Assembly: GCF_000715075.1 (NCBI RefSeq)
Contig: NC_134096.1
Location: 41,179,804 to 41,243,803 of the forward strand
DNA length: 64,000 nucleotides
Reading direction: 5' to 3'
Source: Nicotiana tabacum
Lineage: Eukaryota > Streptophyta > Magnoliopsida > Solanales > Solanaceae
How positions within the stretch are numbered: the stretch's first letter is position 1; each line of letters opens with the position of its first letter. The position numbers and the translations under genes are program-made. The notes beneath the pieces were generated by a model that searched no databases, had not been told where the DNA came from, and saw nothing but the letters and a program-made list of their open reading frames with translations. This document shows, piece after piece, positions 44,208 to 57,169 of this stretch.

Positions 44208-44618
44208 ATGCATGCATCAAGTAAGGTTATGGAAAGTTTCGGTATATTCGTCTAAGGTTTTAATTATACACCAAGAAAAGTGTATTTATTTTATCAATAT
44301 ATTTTAATACGTTACATGTCATCTTAACTTACAAAATATAAAATATCCCTCGATTGCGTAAAAAAATTGAATTCTTGGTCCAATTTATCTCCAGCATCGT
44401 ATTGGCTAGGGATGGAAAATAGAGGGGGTCGATGCGGGATGAGCTTTAACACGCGAAACACTCAACTTACCTCACCCGCTTAACATAGTTATTTTATCAA
44501 TTTTCAACATGTCCCGTCTCAGTGAAGTTTCTTTTTCTTTCTATAACAAATTATCTAATCAAAATTTGACTTACATAACGCCTGATAACGAAGTAAATTT
44601 TCATCACAACCCTATCTC
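44208..44618. repeat. 538-bp tandem repeat, unit 1 (first part; rest at 55297-55424)
   Basis: It begins ATGCATGCATCAAGTAAGG and is continued after the Tekay insertion at 55297-55424. The two parts sum to 539 bp, matching unit 2 (55425-55961, 537 bp). Confidence 0.85.
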
Positions 44619-47428
44619 TGTCAAACCAACTCGTCGTGATGACGCCTATCATGGTACTGGGCAAGCTGACTATTCAGACATTTTCAACATTTTAAATCTT
44701 TGAAAGATACTAAAATAGTTTTAATAAAGGAAAATCTCTTATAACAGGATAGGAAATCATAACTCAATACATAAATTCTTCCAAAACCGGGGCGTCACCG
44801 AGTACATGAGCATCTACGAAATGACAAAGTCTAGTACATTGTCTAGAAGTAAAACTCAATAAATAAATTGAAAGATAAGGGAGGAGGGTCAAGGTCTGTG
44901 AACGCCAAAAAACTACCTCGATGATCTCCAAAGGTCTGGCCTCTGCAAATCAACAACCGCCGAAACCGGAAGCACCTGGAGCTGCACACGAGGTGCAGGG
45001 TGTAGCGTGAGTAGAACCAACTCAATAAGTAACCTTTAGACTGAAAGTAGTGACAAGTCCAATTATTACGGTCCACTTTCAACATTTAACAGTACAAAAA
45101 GTTACAAAAATTATGACAATGATATCTCGGATATTTATATTCTACAAGTGAAGGTACATGAATTAATACATGGTTTCAACAAGAACTTAGACATGCTTTT
45201 AGATTTCACAACAAAACATAACACATAACAGGGCAGATCCAGCCCACATGCAAATAAAATAGGGTAGATCCAGCATAAATGCAAGTAAATAGGGCAGATC
45301 CAGCCCAAATGTCATAACTGCTAGCATTGCGCCCACTGTGGGTGTGCAGACTCTGGCGGGGATGATCCAGCCCAAGCGCTATAATAAGTCAAATTCTGGC
45401 ATGCGGCATGCATCCTGATCCCATAAATATCACTCACAATATTCCCTCAGCCCCACTCAGTCAATAACCTCTCCAGTCTCTCGGGCTCACCGGAATCATG
45501 ATAATCAGCCCACAAATAATGATATGATATAACATGTAAAGACATAAGAGACTATGACATAATATGCAAGTAGTAACTGTGACTGAGTACAAATTGACAA
45601 ATTAAGCAATTAGTTCTACAGCAAAGAACGGCCGTTGTGGGTATAGTACCATCATAAAGCCAAACAGGGTTTCTAACACGACTGACAACTCAATAGATCT
45701 AACATATGGTAAGAATATGGGCAATAACAAGATTTAACAACTATTCAATTCCATGGAATCGATCAAGTTACATTTCTTATAGTGCACACTTACATGCCCG
45801 TCACTTAGCACATGCGTCACCTCAACACCAATCATATAACACGAAATTCAGGGTTTCACACCCTCAGAACCAAGTTTAGAAGTGTTACTTACCTCAAACT
45901 GTGCGAAACTCTACTCCAACAAGCCCTTGCCTCGCCAAACGGCCTCCAAATACCTCGAATCTAGCCACAAATAGTCTGATACAATCAACACGAGCTAAAG
46001 GAATCATTTCCATATGAAATTACTAAGCTTTTAATTAAAAGTCAAAAAGTCCACTCAAAAGCCGGCCCCCTGACCCAAGTCTCGGAATCCAATAAAAGTC
46101 ACAAAATCTAAAAACCCATTCTGCCACGAGTCCAACCATACTAAATTTACCAAAATTCAACATCAAATCAACACCCAAATCCCCAATTTAAACTCTCCAA
46201 ATCCCTAGCCTCAAACCTCCAAATTACACCTCAAAACCACACAATTTAGGTGGCAAATTCAATGGGGAAACCTAATTATTGAATAAATTTAACCACAAGC
46301 GACTTACCGCAAGAAACCCTTCAAAAATCCACTAAACAATACAAAATCCCGAGGGTGAAATGTTTAAAATGAAGAAAATATCGGAAACCCTCGAATATAA
46401 ACACTGCCCAGGCATTTCCGCACCTGCGGAGCCTGGGCTCGCACCCACACATCTGCTTTTGCGGAAAAAGTCACGCTCCTGTGGAACTCACTTAACGGGC
46501 GACCCATCGCACCTGCAGTCCTAGCCTCACACCTACGAGACCGCATCTGCAAGCCTTCTCTGCATCTACGATACCCCTGCTGCCTATCTAAATCTGCTTC
46601 TGCGATAAACCTCGCGCAGATGCGCATCCGCATCTGCGGTACTTCTTACGCACTTGTGACCGCTGCACAGTCCTCCCGTGGATGCACCTGTGCTCCTTTG
46701 CTTGCACCTACGACCCAAGCTCCGCAGGTGCGATTGCACCAGAAGACCCCCAGCTTCATCAATCTTTGAAACTCCAAATTCAATCCGTTAACCATCCGAA
46801 CTCCACCCGAGGTCCCCGGGACCTCAACCAATTATACCAACAAGTCCCAAACATGATACGAACTTAGTTGAGCCCTCAAATAACATCAAAAAATATCAAA
46901 AACATGAATCGTAACCCAATTCAAGCCTATTGAAACTAAGAAATTCCAACTTCTACAAATGACGCCAAAACCTATGAAATCACGTCCGATTGACCTCAAA
47001 TTTTGCACACAAGTCACAAATGACACCATGGACCTACTCCAACTTCCGGAACCCCAATACGATCCCGGTAACCACAAAGTCCACTCTCGGTCAAATTTCT
47101 AAATTTCTAACTTTCGCTATTTCAATTCTAAATCAACCACGGACCTCCAAATCACTATCTGGACACGCTCCTAAGTCCAAAATCACCAACGGATCTAACG
47201 GAACCATCAAAATTCTATCCCAGAGTCATCTACACATAAGTAAACATCTGGTCAACATTTTGAACTTAACCTTTCAACCTTGAGACTAAGTGTCTCAATT
47301 TATTCTGAAACCTCTCCAGACCTGAACTAACTACCCTGGCAAGTCATATAACAACTGTAAAGCACAAAATGAGTAGTAAATGGGGGAACGGGGCTACGAC
47401 TCTCAAAACGACCGGCCGAGTCGTTAAA
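44619..47428 (-). repeat. Tekay 3' LTR
   Basis: 2810 bp. Matches the 5' LTR with several indels; for example, about 110 bp near 45733-45840 are missing from the 5' copy. It includes three 33-bp-spaced GGGCAGATCCAGCCC-like units (45233-45312) and a CG-rich block (46410-46730) of CGCACCTGCGG-like palindromes. Plus-strand ends are TGTCAAACC and TCGTTAAA. Confidence 0.88.
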
Positions 47429-48830
47429 TCCGCCCCTTTTAAATAAACATTTGTCCTCGAACGGGTCTAGAAACGTACCTGGAGTCTCAAATAGGTATGG
47501 GTATCTGCTCCGCATCTCCCGCTCGGTCTCCCAAGTAGCCTCCTCAACTGGCTGACCTCTCCACTACACCTTCACTAAATCTATGTCTTCTGACCTCACT
47601 TTTCGAACCTACCGGTCCAAAATGGTCTCCGGCTCCAGATCATAAGTCAAATCCCCATCCAACTAAACTGTGCTGAAATTCAAAACATGAGACGGATCGC
47701 CGACATACTTCTAGAGCATAGAAACATGGAACACTGGATGCACACTCGACATACTAGGTGGCAAGGCAACCTTGTAAGCCACCTCTCCAATCCTGTGAAG
47801 TACCTCAAAAGGTCCAATATACCGAGGGCTCAACTTTCCCTTCCTACCGAATCTAATAAAACCCTTCATGGGTTAAACCTTGAGCAGTACCTTCTCCCTA
47901 ACCATGAAAGCAACATCCTGAACCTTCCTATCAATGTAACTCTTCTATCTGGACTCCGCCATGTGATCTTGAATCAATTTAACCTTGTCCAGAGCATCCT
48001 GAACCAAGTCAGTACCCAATAGCCTAGACTCACTTGGCTCAAACCAACCCACCAGAGATCGACACCGTCTCCCATACAAAGCCTCATATGGAGCCATCTG
48101 AATGCTCGACTGGTAGCTGTTGATATAGGCAAACTTCGCGAGCAGCAGAAACTGATCCGAAGAACCCCCGAAATTTATGACACAAGGGTGTAGCATATCC
48201 TCCAATATCTGAATAGTGTGCTCGGACTGTCCGTCCTTTTGAGGGTGAAATGTTGTACTCCAATCAACCTGGGTACCCAAATCTCACTACGCGACTCTCC
48301 AAAACTGCGATGTAAACTGCGTGCCCCGATCTGAAATGATGGACACTGGCACGCCGTGAAGGCGAACAATCTCGCGGATGTAAATCTGAGCCAACCGCTC
48401 TGATGATTAAGTAGTCCCAACTGGAATGAAGTGCGCAGACTTGGTCAGCCGATCCACAATCACCCAAATAGCATCAAACTTCCTCGAGGTCCGTGGGAGC
48501 CCAACTATAAAATTCATGGTGTTACGTTCCCATTTCCACTCTGGAATCTCTAGCCTCTTAAGCAATCTACCCGGTCTCTGATGCTCATACTTCACATGCC
48601 GATAGTTAAGGCACCGAGCTACAAACCCCACTATATCCTTCTTCATCCTCCTCCACCAATAGTGTTGCCTCAAGTTCTGGTACATCTTCGCAGCACCCGG
48701 ATGAATGGAATACCGCGAACTATGGGCCTCCTCAAGAATCAACTCACGTAGCCCATCTACATTGAGCACACAAATCCAACCATGCATCCTCAATACCCCA
48801 TCATCCCTAATAGTAACATCTTTGGTATCA
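47327..48830 (-). pseudogene. Tekay integrase and C-terminal chromodomain-like end
   Basis: From 48793 down: the zinc-domain region HSSRYSIHPGAAKMY with QHYWWRRMKKD and RCLNYRHVKYEHQ. The last Cys of the HHCC motif is Tyr (CLNY where relatives have CLNC). The catalytic core begins MNFIVGLPRTS and DAIWVIVDRLTKSAHF. A second frame (48280-47945) has DWSTTFHPQKDGQSEHTIQI (Glu block) and PYEALYGRRCRSL. The final frame (47515-47327) has the RYPYLFET ending that closes Tekay polyproteins and runs into the LTR. Stops are present between blocks. Confidence 0.85.
47429..47440 (-). other. Tekay polypurine tract
   Basis: The minus strand reads AAAAGGGGCGGA immediately before the 3' LTR. Confidence 0.75.
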
Positions 48831-48933
48831 CCGTGTCCTTAAGGAAAAGCAAATGAGGATCATCATACTGGCGCTCTCTAATGTGATCATATAAGGAAGA
48901 CCGATAAACCACACAAGCTGGAACCCAGTTGGG

Positions 48934-50505
48934 CTATGAAACATCTAATCTCATGAACTGGTTGGCCAAGGACTGAACATCAACTGCAAGCGGTCTGTCA
49001 CCAACATGAATGAATGCAAGGCTGCCCATACTCACCACCTTTCTATTCAAGGCATCGACCACCACATTGTTTTTCCCGGGATGATATAGAATAGTTATAT
49101 CATAGTCCTTTAGAAGCTCCAACCATCTCCGCTGCCTCAAATTTATATCCTTTTGTTTGAACAAGTGCTGAATACTCTGATGATCTGTAAATACCTCACA
49201 AGACACACCATAGAGATAATGCCTCCAAATCTTGAATGCATGAACGATGGCAACCAACTCCAAATCATGAACAAAGTAGTTCTCATCATAAGGCTTCAAC
49301 TGACATGAAGCATAAGCAATCACTCTACCCTCATGTATCATGACACATCCAATATCGATCCGAGAAGCATCACAATACACTATATAAGAACCTGAAGCTG
49401 AAGGCAAAACTAAAACTGGAGCTATGGTCAAGACAGTCTTGAGCTTCTAAAAGCTCTCTTCACACTCATTCGACCACCTGAAAGTAGCACCCTTCTAGGT
49501 CAAGGGCGATGCAATAGATGAGAAACCCTCCACGAAGCGACGATAATAACCGGCCAAGCAGAGAAAGATCCGAATCTCCGTAGTTGAGGACGGTCTGGTC
49601 CAACTCTGAACCGCCTGTATCTTCTTCGGATCTACCTGAATCCCCTCACTGGACACCACATGCCCCAAGAATGCCACCGAACTAAGCCAAAACTCACACA
49701 TGGAGAACTTGGCATAAAGCTTCTCTTCCCGCAGCCACTGTAGCACAATCCTTAAATGTTGGGCATGCTCCTCCCGGCTACGAAAGTACACCAGGATATC
49801 ATCAATGAATACTATGACAAACGAGTCGAGATAAGGCTGAAATACACTGTTCATTAGATGCATGAATGTTGTTGGGGTGTTGGTCAGACCAAATGACATC
49901 ACAAGAAACTCATAATGACCATAGCGTGTCTTGAATGCTGTCTTTAGAATATCCGAGTCCTGAATCTTCAACTGGTGATACCCAGACCTCAATTAAATCT
50001 TAGAGAACACCCTCGCTCCATGAAGCTGGTCAAATAGATCATCAATGCGCTGCAAAGGATACTTGTTCTTGATTGTAACTTTTTTCAACTGCCTATACTC
50101 GATGCACATCCCTATGGTGCCATCCTTCTTTTTCACAAACAGAACTGGTGCACCCCAAGGCTACACACTAGCCCAAATAAACCCCTTATCAAGAAGTTCC
50201 TGAAGTTGTTCTTTCAATTCCTTTAACTTAGTTGATGAAATATGATACGGAGGAATAGAAATGGGATGAGTGCCCGACACCAAGTCAATACCAAACTCAA
50301 TATCCCTGTCGGGCGGCATGCCGGACAGGTCTGCAGAAAACACATCCGAAAAATCTCGTACCACCAGAACAAAATCAATAGTAGGGTTATGAGCACCAAC
50401 ATACCTCACAAAGGCCAAATAAGATAAACAACCCTTCCCAACAATCCGTTGGGCCTTCAAATATGAAATCACTCTGCTGGGAACATAGTCTAGAGAACCT
50501 CTCAA
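48934..50505 (-). pseudogene. Tekay reverse transcriptase and RNase H
   Basis: The linker frame (50505-50161) has DVFSADLSGMPPDRDIEF and PYHISSTKLKELKEQLQELL. RT blocks follow: [14 protein letters not shown] (about 50160-50120), then [29 protein letters not shown], the catalytic FIDD in [13 protein letters not shown], and [11 protein letters not shown]. RNase H (49431-48934) starts [19 protein letters not shown] and has [15 protein letters not shown] and [16 protein letters not shown]. Stop codons near 50162, 49994, 49496 and 49449 split it; several correspond to Gln or Trp codons in relatives. Catalytic residues remain in place. Confidence 0.9.
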
Positions 50506-50881
50506 CTCAGTCCTTGGAAACCTGGCATTACCAATATCATGGTCTTAGCGTGACAAATCCAACTAGCATGACATGAAGACAACCAATCCATACCCAAGAT
50601 CACGTCGAAATCAACCATACTAAGCAATAAGAGATCAACTTTAGTCTCCAATCCCCTAATAGTCTCTACACATGACCGATATATACGGTCCACAATAATA
50701 GTATCTCCCACTGGCATATATACATGAACAGATAAGACTAAGGACTCACGGAGCATATCCAGATAATGAGCAAAATACGATGATACATACGAATAAGTGG
50801 AACGAAGGTCAAATAATATAGAAACATCCCTATGGCTTACTAAGACAATACTTGAGATCACTATATCTGAAGCAACAACAT
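50502..50881 (-). pseudogene. Tekay protease (RVP_2-like)
   Basis: The frame has SILFDLRSTYSYVS at the active site, where the family normally has Asp-(Pro/Ser)-Gly-Ser; the Gly is Arg here. FDVILGMDWLSSCHA, the closing ILGMDWL block, is intact. The protease would process the polyprotein; this one is probably inactive. Confidence 0.85.
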
Positions 50882-52403
50882 CTGCACTGGCAGGAATAGC
50901 ATAGAATCAGGCCTGACTTCCACCTGATCGGCCTCCCCCTCTTGGGCGACCCCTAGCTGCTTGAGCCCCACCCCGAGTTGGCTGGGTGGGTGGTGAAGTA
51001 ACTGGTGCTGAAGTCGTGGCCTGACTCCTCTGCTGAACTAGACCTCCTGTAAGGCGGGGACAGAACCTCTTTACATGACCCAACTCTCAACACTCTAAAC
51101 ATCCCCTCTCGGAAAATGGTGGCAAGTACTGAGGCGGACCCTGAGAAGCAGAAAAACTTCCAGAAGAACCTGGTGCAGATGAACCCTAGACTGAAGGTAC
51201 ACGAGATGAACTCTGAGTTGGGAGGGCACTGAGGGATGACTGGCTCGGTCTAGCACTGTATTAACCATGGTTGGATGATGCACCACGATGGACTGGACGA
51301 TCCATCTGAGCGGGCCTATAGGGACAACCCCTACCGTGGTAGAACTAACCCCCAGAAGGAACACCACTGAAACCACCTGATCTACGAGGCCTCTTGGCCT
51401 CCCTCTCCTCACGCTCATGACTACGGACCATCTCTAATCGTCGAGCAATATCAACAACCTCGTCAAAGTGAACACCATATACACTCTCTCGAGTCATAGA
51501 AAAATGCAACTGATAGGTGAGGCTACCAATGAACCTCCTAATCCCCTCCCTCTCGGTGGGAACCAACCAAACTGCGTGACGAGCCAAATCTTTAAATCTC
51601 ATCTCATACTGGGTCACAGACAGACCGTCCTAGCATAGCTGTTCGAACTGCCTGCTCAACTCTTCCCTACGGGTCGGTGGCACAAATTCTCCAAGAAGAG
51701 AACGAAGAACTCACGCCATAATAGTGGTGTAGCACCGACTGGCCTCCTCCTCTCATAGGCCTCCCACCATCTGAAGGCAGCCCAAGTGAACTGAAAAGTA
51801 GTGAATGAGACCCCACTAGTCTCCAGAATACCTACCGTGCGAAGTATTCGCTGATACCTATCCAAGAAGTCCTAGGCATCATCAGACTCCGCCCCACTAA
51901 ATGATGGAGGCTGAAGCCTCCCAAATCTCTCTAGTCTCCTCTGCTCATCATCAGTCATAACGGGACCCACCTGTGCCTGAACAACTGCAATTAGCTGGGC
52001 TGGCAATACCCCCAGTGTCTAAAGTCCCTGCATCACCTGCTCTGGAGTACAGGCGGCGAGAGTTTAAGTACCTCCCCCGGCCTGAGAAGTGGATGATGTG
52101 CTCTGAATAGAAACTGCCTGAGCAAGGCTAGTGCACACTATCAAAATCTGAGACAAATCATCCTAAAGGCCTGGGATCACAATGGGCACAACTGGTGCTT
52201 GAGCTGGCCCGACTGGCTTAACCACATCTAGACCCTGCTCCTGAGCTGGAAGTAACTATTCGATCTGCAGGTGCCGCTCTAGCTGTTGTATGAGCTGCAC
52301 CTCTACCCCTACCACGGCCTCTACCGTGACCTCAACCTCTCGTAGTCCTGGCTGGTGGTACTGGTGGTTGTTTGTCCTGTCCAGTAGCACGTGTCCTCAC
52401 CAT
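50882..52403 (-). pseudogene. Tekay gag
   Basis: Starts at ATG 52403 with an Arg/Gly-rich N-terminus. The core is in two frames: 51865-51656 (FTTFQFTWAAFRWWEAYERR and LWREFFVLFLE) and 51617-51345 (TQYEMRFKDLARHAVWLVPT and RRFIGSLTYQL), the retrotransposon-gag domain. A CCHC knuckle lies near 51105-51065 (C-x2-C-x4-H-x4-C, with a stop between the second Cys and the His). Stops and shifts elsewhere. Confidence 0.82.
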
Positions 52404-52588
52404 CTGTGAGAGAATAGAATAACAGAAGTTTTAGTTTCCAAAATCAACAAATCTGCACGACAGGAATACAAGAATGTGAAATCTCATATGGGTTCGGCAG
52501 CCTCTTGAAGATAAGCATAGACATTTTCGTACCGATCTACAAGACTCTACTAAACCCGCTCATGACTCGTGAAACCTAAGTAACCTAG

Positions 52589-52600
52589 GCTCTGATACCA
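52589..52600 (-). other. Tekay primer-binding site (tRNA-iMet)
   Basis: The minus strand reads TGGTATCAGAGC three bases after the 5' LTR end, a perfect match to the standard initiator-Met site. Confidence 0.9.
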
Positions 52601-52603
52601 ACT

Positions 52604-55291
52604 TGTCACGACCACAAACAAACTTGTCGTGATGGCGCCTATCATGGACTATTCAGACATTTCCAACACTTTAAATTTTTGAAAGATACTAAAACAATTT
52701 AAATAACAGAAAATCTCTTAAAACAGGATAGGAAATCATAACTCAATACATAAATTCTTCCAAAATCGGGGTGTCACCGAGTACATGAGCATCGATGAAA
52801 TGACAAAGTCTAGTACACTGTCTAGGAGTAAAACTGAAAAAATAATCTGAAAGATAGGGGAGGAGGGTCAAGGTCTGTGAACGCCAAGCAGCTACCTCGA
52901 TGATCTCCGAAGGTCTTGCCTCTACAAATCAACAACCGCCGAAACCGAAAGCACCTGGATCTGCACACGAGGTGTAGGGTGGAGCGTGAGGACAACGAAC
53001 TCAATAAGTAACAAATCTAACATTTGGACTGAAAGTAGTGACAAGTCCAATTAGTACAGTCCACTTTCATTATTTAACAGTACGGAAAGTTACAGAAATT
53101 ATGACAATGATATCTCAGATATTTATATTCTACAAGTGAAAGTACATGAACTTAGACATGCTTTCAATAAGAACTTAGACATGCTTTCAGATTTCACAAC
53201 AAAACTTAACAGGGCAGATCCAGCTCACATATAAATAAAATAGGGTAGATCCAGCCCAAATGCAAGTAAACAGGGAAGATCCAGCCCAAATATCATAACT
53301 GCTAACATTGCGCCCACTGTGGGTGTGCAGACTCCTAGGCGCCGATCAAGCCCAAGCGCTATAATAAGACAAATTCTGTCATCAATCAATAAAGCATGCT
53401 GTTGCGTGCAACCTGATCCCATAAATATCATTCACAATAGGCCCTCAGCTCCACTCAGTCAATAACCTCTCCAGTCTCTCGGGCTCACTAAAATTATGAT
53501 AATCAGCCCACAAATGATGATATGATATAACATGTAAAGACATCAGAAACTAAGACATAATATGCAAGTAGTAACTGTGACTGAGTACAAATTGACAGAT
53601 TAAGCAATTAGTTATGCAGCAAAGAACGACTACTGTGGGTTCCAAAAGTACCATCATATAGCCTAAGTAGGGTTTCTAACATGACTGGCAGCTCAATAGA
53701 TCTAGCATATGGTGAGAATACGGGCAACAACAAGATTTAACATAACAAGAAATTCGGGGTTTCACACCCTTAAAACTAAGCTTAGAAGTGTTACTTACAT
53801 CAAACTGTGCGAAACTCTACTCCAACAAGCCATTGCCTCGCAAAACGGCCTCCAAATGCCTCGAATCTAGCCAAAAGTAGTTCGATACAATCAACACGAG
53901 CTAAAGAAATCATTTTCAAAAGCCGGCCCCTGGGCCCATATCTCGAAATCTAATAAAAGTCACAAAATTTGGAAACCCATTCCGGCACGAGTTCAACCAT
54001 ACTAAATTTACCAAATCCAACACCAAATCGACACCCAAATCCCCAATTTAAACTCTCCAAATACCTATCCTCAAACTCCCAAATTACACCTCAAAACCAC
54101 ACAATCTAGTTGGAAAATTCAATGGGGAACCATAAGTATTGAATAAATATAACCACAAGTGACTTACCTCAAGAAACCCTTTGAAAATCCACTCAAAAAT
54201 CGTAAAATCCCGAGCTTGAAATGTTTAAAATGAAGAAAATCTCGGAAGCCCTCGAATTTAAATACTGCCAGGCATTTCTGCACCTGCGGAGCCTAGGCTC
54301 GGACCCGAACATCCGCTTTTGCGAAAAAAGTCATGCTCCAGTGGAACTCACTTAACTGGCGACCTATCGCACCTACGGTCCCAGCCTCGCACCTGTGGGA
54401 CCGCATCTGCGAGCCTTCTCCACATCTGTGATGCCCCTGCTGCCTAGCCAAATCTGCTTCTGCGGTCAACCTCACGCAGATACGTATCCGCATCTGCGAA
54501 ACTTCTTCTATGCCTCTGACCACTGCACAGTCCTCCCATTGCCACACCTGCGCTCCTTTGCTCGCACCTACAATCCAAGCTTCGCAAGTGCGATAGCACC
54601 AGAAGACCCTCAGCTTCAGCAATCTTTCAAACTCCAAATTCGTTCTGTTAACCATCCGAACTCCACACGAGGTCCCCGGGACCTCAACCAATTAAACTAA
54701 TAAGTCATAAAACATGATACAAATTTAGTCGAGCCCTCAAACCACATCAAACAATATCGAAAACACGAATCTTACCCCAATTCAAGGCTGTTGAAACTAA
54801 GAAATTCCATCTTCTATAAACGACACCGAAACCTATCAAATCACGTCCGATTAACCTCAAATTTTGCACACAAGTCATAAATGACACCACAGACCTACTC
54901 CAACTTCTGGAACCCCAATCTGAGCCCGATAATCACAAAGTCCAATCTCGGTCAAACTTCTAAATTTCTGACTTTCACCATTTCAAGCCTAAATCAACTA
55001 CGGACCTCCATATCACTAACCGGATACGCTTCTAAGTCCAAAATCACCCAACGGAGCTAACGTAATCATCAATACTTCATTTCGAAGTCGTCTACATATA
55101 AGTCAACATACGATCAACCTTTTCGACTTAAGCTTTCAGCCTTGAGATTAAGTGTCTCAATTGATTCCGAAACCTCTTCGGATCCGAACCAACTATCCCG
55201 GCAAGTCATATAACAACTGTAAATCACAAAATGAGCAGTAAATGGGGAGAATGGGGCTACGACTCTCAAAACGACCGATTGGGTCGTTATA
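52604..55291 (-). repeat. Tekay 5' LTR
   Basis: 2688 bp, plus-strand ends TGTCACGACC and GGGTCGTTATA. Minus-strand antisense frames such as that at 54293-54691 come from the CG-rich block (54275-54600) and are not genes. Confidence 0.9.
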
Positions 55292-55296
55292 ATCTC

Positions 55297-56462
55297 TTTT
55301 CTTTTTCGGTTTTATTCATTTGATGTGGATTCAAAATGAAAATCAAATGAAAACTGTTGAATTTAAGTTATTACCTTATATAAATGAAAATGTTTTATGA
55401 AAGCCAAAAAATAGAACTTTTTGAATGCATGCATCAAGTAAGGTTATGGTAAGTTTTGGTATATTCGTCTACGGTTTTATTTATACACTAAGAAAAGTGT
55501 ATTTATTCTATCAACATATTTTAATATGTTACATCTCATCTTAACTTGCAAAGTATAAAATATCCCTCGATTGCGTAGAAAAATTGAATTATTGGTCCAA
55601 TTTATCTCCAGCATCGTATTGGCTAGGGATGGCAAATAGAGGGGGTCGATGCCGGTTGAGCTTTAACCCGCGAAAAACTCAACTTACCTCACTCCCTCAA
55701 CATATTTTATCAATTTTCAACATGTCCCGTCTCTGTGAAGTTTCTTTTTCTTTCTAAAACAAACTATATAATCAAAATTTGACTTACATAACGCTGATTA
55801 TGAAGTAAAATTTCATCACAACCCTATCTCTTTTCTTTTTCGCTTTTATTCATTTGATTTGGATTCAAAGTGTAAATCAAATGAAAACTGTTAAATATAA
55901 GTTAGTACCTTATATAAATGAAAATGTTTTATGAAAACAAAAAAAAAAAAGAACTTTTTGAATGCATGCATCAAGTAGGTAAGTTTCGGTATATTCGTCT
56001 AAGGTTTAAATAATACACCAAGAAAAATGTATTTATTCCAGCAACATATATTTTAATATGTTACATGTCATCCCTCGACTGTGTAGAAAAATTGAATTTT
56101 TGGTCAAATTTATCTCCAGCATCGTATTGGCTAGGGATGGCAAATTTAGGGGGTCGATACGGGTTGAGCTTTAACCCGCGAAATACTCAACTTACCTTAT
56201 CCGCTCCGCATAGTTATTTTATCAGTTTTCAACTTGTCCTGTCTCACTGAAGTTTCTTTTTCTTACTAAAACAAACTGTCTAATCAAAATTTGACCTATA
56301 CAACGCTCGGTAACGAAGTAAAATTTCATCACACCCCTATCTCTTTTCTTTTTCGGTTTTATTCATTTGATGTGGATTCAAACTGTAAATAAAATGGAAA
56401 CTGTTGAATTTAAGTTAGTACCTTGTATAAATGAAAGTGTTTTATGAAAACAAAAAAAGAAT
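55297..56462. repeat. 538-bp tandem repeat, end of unit 1 plus units 2 and 3
   Basis: The end of unit 1 is 55297-55424. Unit 2 is 55425-55961 and unit 3 is 55962 to about 56462, each opening with ATGCATGCATCAAGTA and closing with TTATGAAA followed by an A-rich tract. Each contains GCATCGTATTGGCTAGGGAT and a TAACCCGCGAAA..CTCAACTTACC segment, which reads like part of a decayed dispersed element. No coding frame is conserved between units. Confidence 0.88.
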
Positions 56463-56703
56463 TTTTTGAAGATGCCCTTTGTCTTACTTTTGGCCAAAAG
56501 AGAAAAAAGAAAAGAAAATACAAAGTTAAAAAAACATTCTTCCGAGCGATCTCCTTACCTTGCAGATAGTAAAGGAAAGGAAAAAGCAGAGTTAGGAATG
56601 AATGTTTAAGTTTGAACTTAAAGATTAATTTTAAAAGTTCGATTTGTGGCTTGATTGGAGGAATCGGTTCTTGATCAAACAAGAGTAGATGGACTAAGGA
56701 ATC
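56463..56703. other. Spacer between tandem repeat and SINE
   Basis: AT-rich, no gene or repeat recognised. Confidence 0.4.
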
Positions 56704-56712
56704 TGAATGAAA

Positions 56713-56925
56713 CAACAACAATAACTCAGTATAATTCTACTAGTGGGGTATGTGGAGGGTAGTGTGTACGCAAACCTTACCCTCGTAGGGGTAGAGAGGC
56801 TGTTTCCAATAGACCCTCGGCATCCTTCCCTCCAAGAACTCCCCACCTTTCTCTTGGGGTGACTCGAACTCACAACATCTTGGTTGGAAGTGGAAGATGC
56901 TTACCATCAGAGCAACACACCTTGT
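56713..56925 (-). mobile_element. TS-type SINE
   Basis: Minus strand, 213 bp, with target duplication TGAATGAAA on both sides (56704-56712, 56926-56934). The 5' part is tRNA-like: an A box in GTTGCTCTGATGGTAAGC (56916-56899) and a B box GAGTTCGAGTC (56871-56861). The body has the familiar CTACCCCTACGAGGGTAAGG and CACACTACCCTCCACATACC phrases of tobacco TS SINEs. The 3' end is TTATTGTTGTTG, the TTG-repeat tail. Transcribed by RNA polymerase III and moved by LINE machinery in trans. Confidence 0.9.
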
Positions 56926-57008
56926 TGAATGAAAATTCATTTTAAATTTTTTCAGGAAGGATCAAAATGCAAATTTTAGACAGGGGAAGTGCACAAGCGG
57001 GCATTCTT

Positions 57009-57169
57009 AGGGCTACTATTTAGAGATAAATAAATAAATATTTATTTTTTCCTGAAAAATTAAACTAAAAATCTTAATTTCAGGACACTTCAGAATATTT
57101 ATGTCTTGAAAAATTAAACTGAAAAACTAAAATTCAGGATAAATTGACTAATTCCTAAATAGCAGCCCT
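57009..57169. mobile_element. Small MITE-like element
   Basis: AGGGCTACTATTTAG (57009-57023) matches the reverse complement of CTAAATAGCAGCCCT (57155-57169) with one mismatch, enclosing AT-rich DNA with a twofold TGAAAAATTAAACT motif. The target duplication is not clear; a TTA-like one is possible. Confidence 0.5.

Larger units (their letters stand above)
44619..55291 (-). mobile_element. Tekay/Del-like chromovirus retrotransposon (Ty3/gypsy)
   Basis: Exact target duplication ATCTC at 44614-44618 and 55292-55296. LTRs are 52604-55291 (5') and 44619-47428 (3'), with an iMet primer site and a polypurine tract. Domain order on the minus strand is gag, protease, RT, RNase H, integrase, then a C-terminal chromodomain-like end, as in Tekay/Del chromoviruses. 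The element is full length (10.7 kb) but has more than ten stops or frameshifts. Confidence 0.92.

Noticed and set aside
46364..46633. Minus-strand frame in the Tekay 3' LTR, and the similar longer one at 54293-54691
   Set aside because: They sit in the CG-rich block of both LTRs, are not conserved between the two copies and have no known domain.
56861..56916. A and B box sequences suggesting a tRNA gene
   Set aside because: There is no cloverleaf with an acceptor stem; the TS SINE body, TTG tail and target duplication show it is a SINE head.
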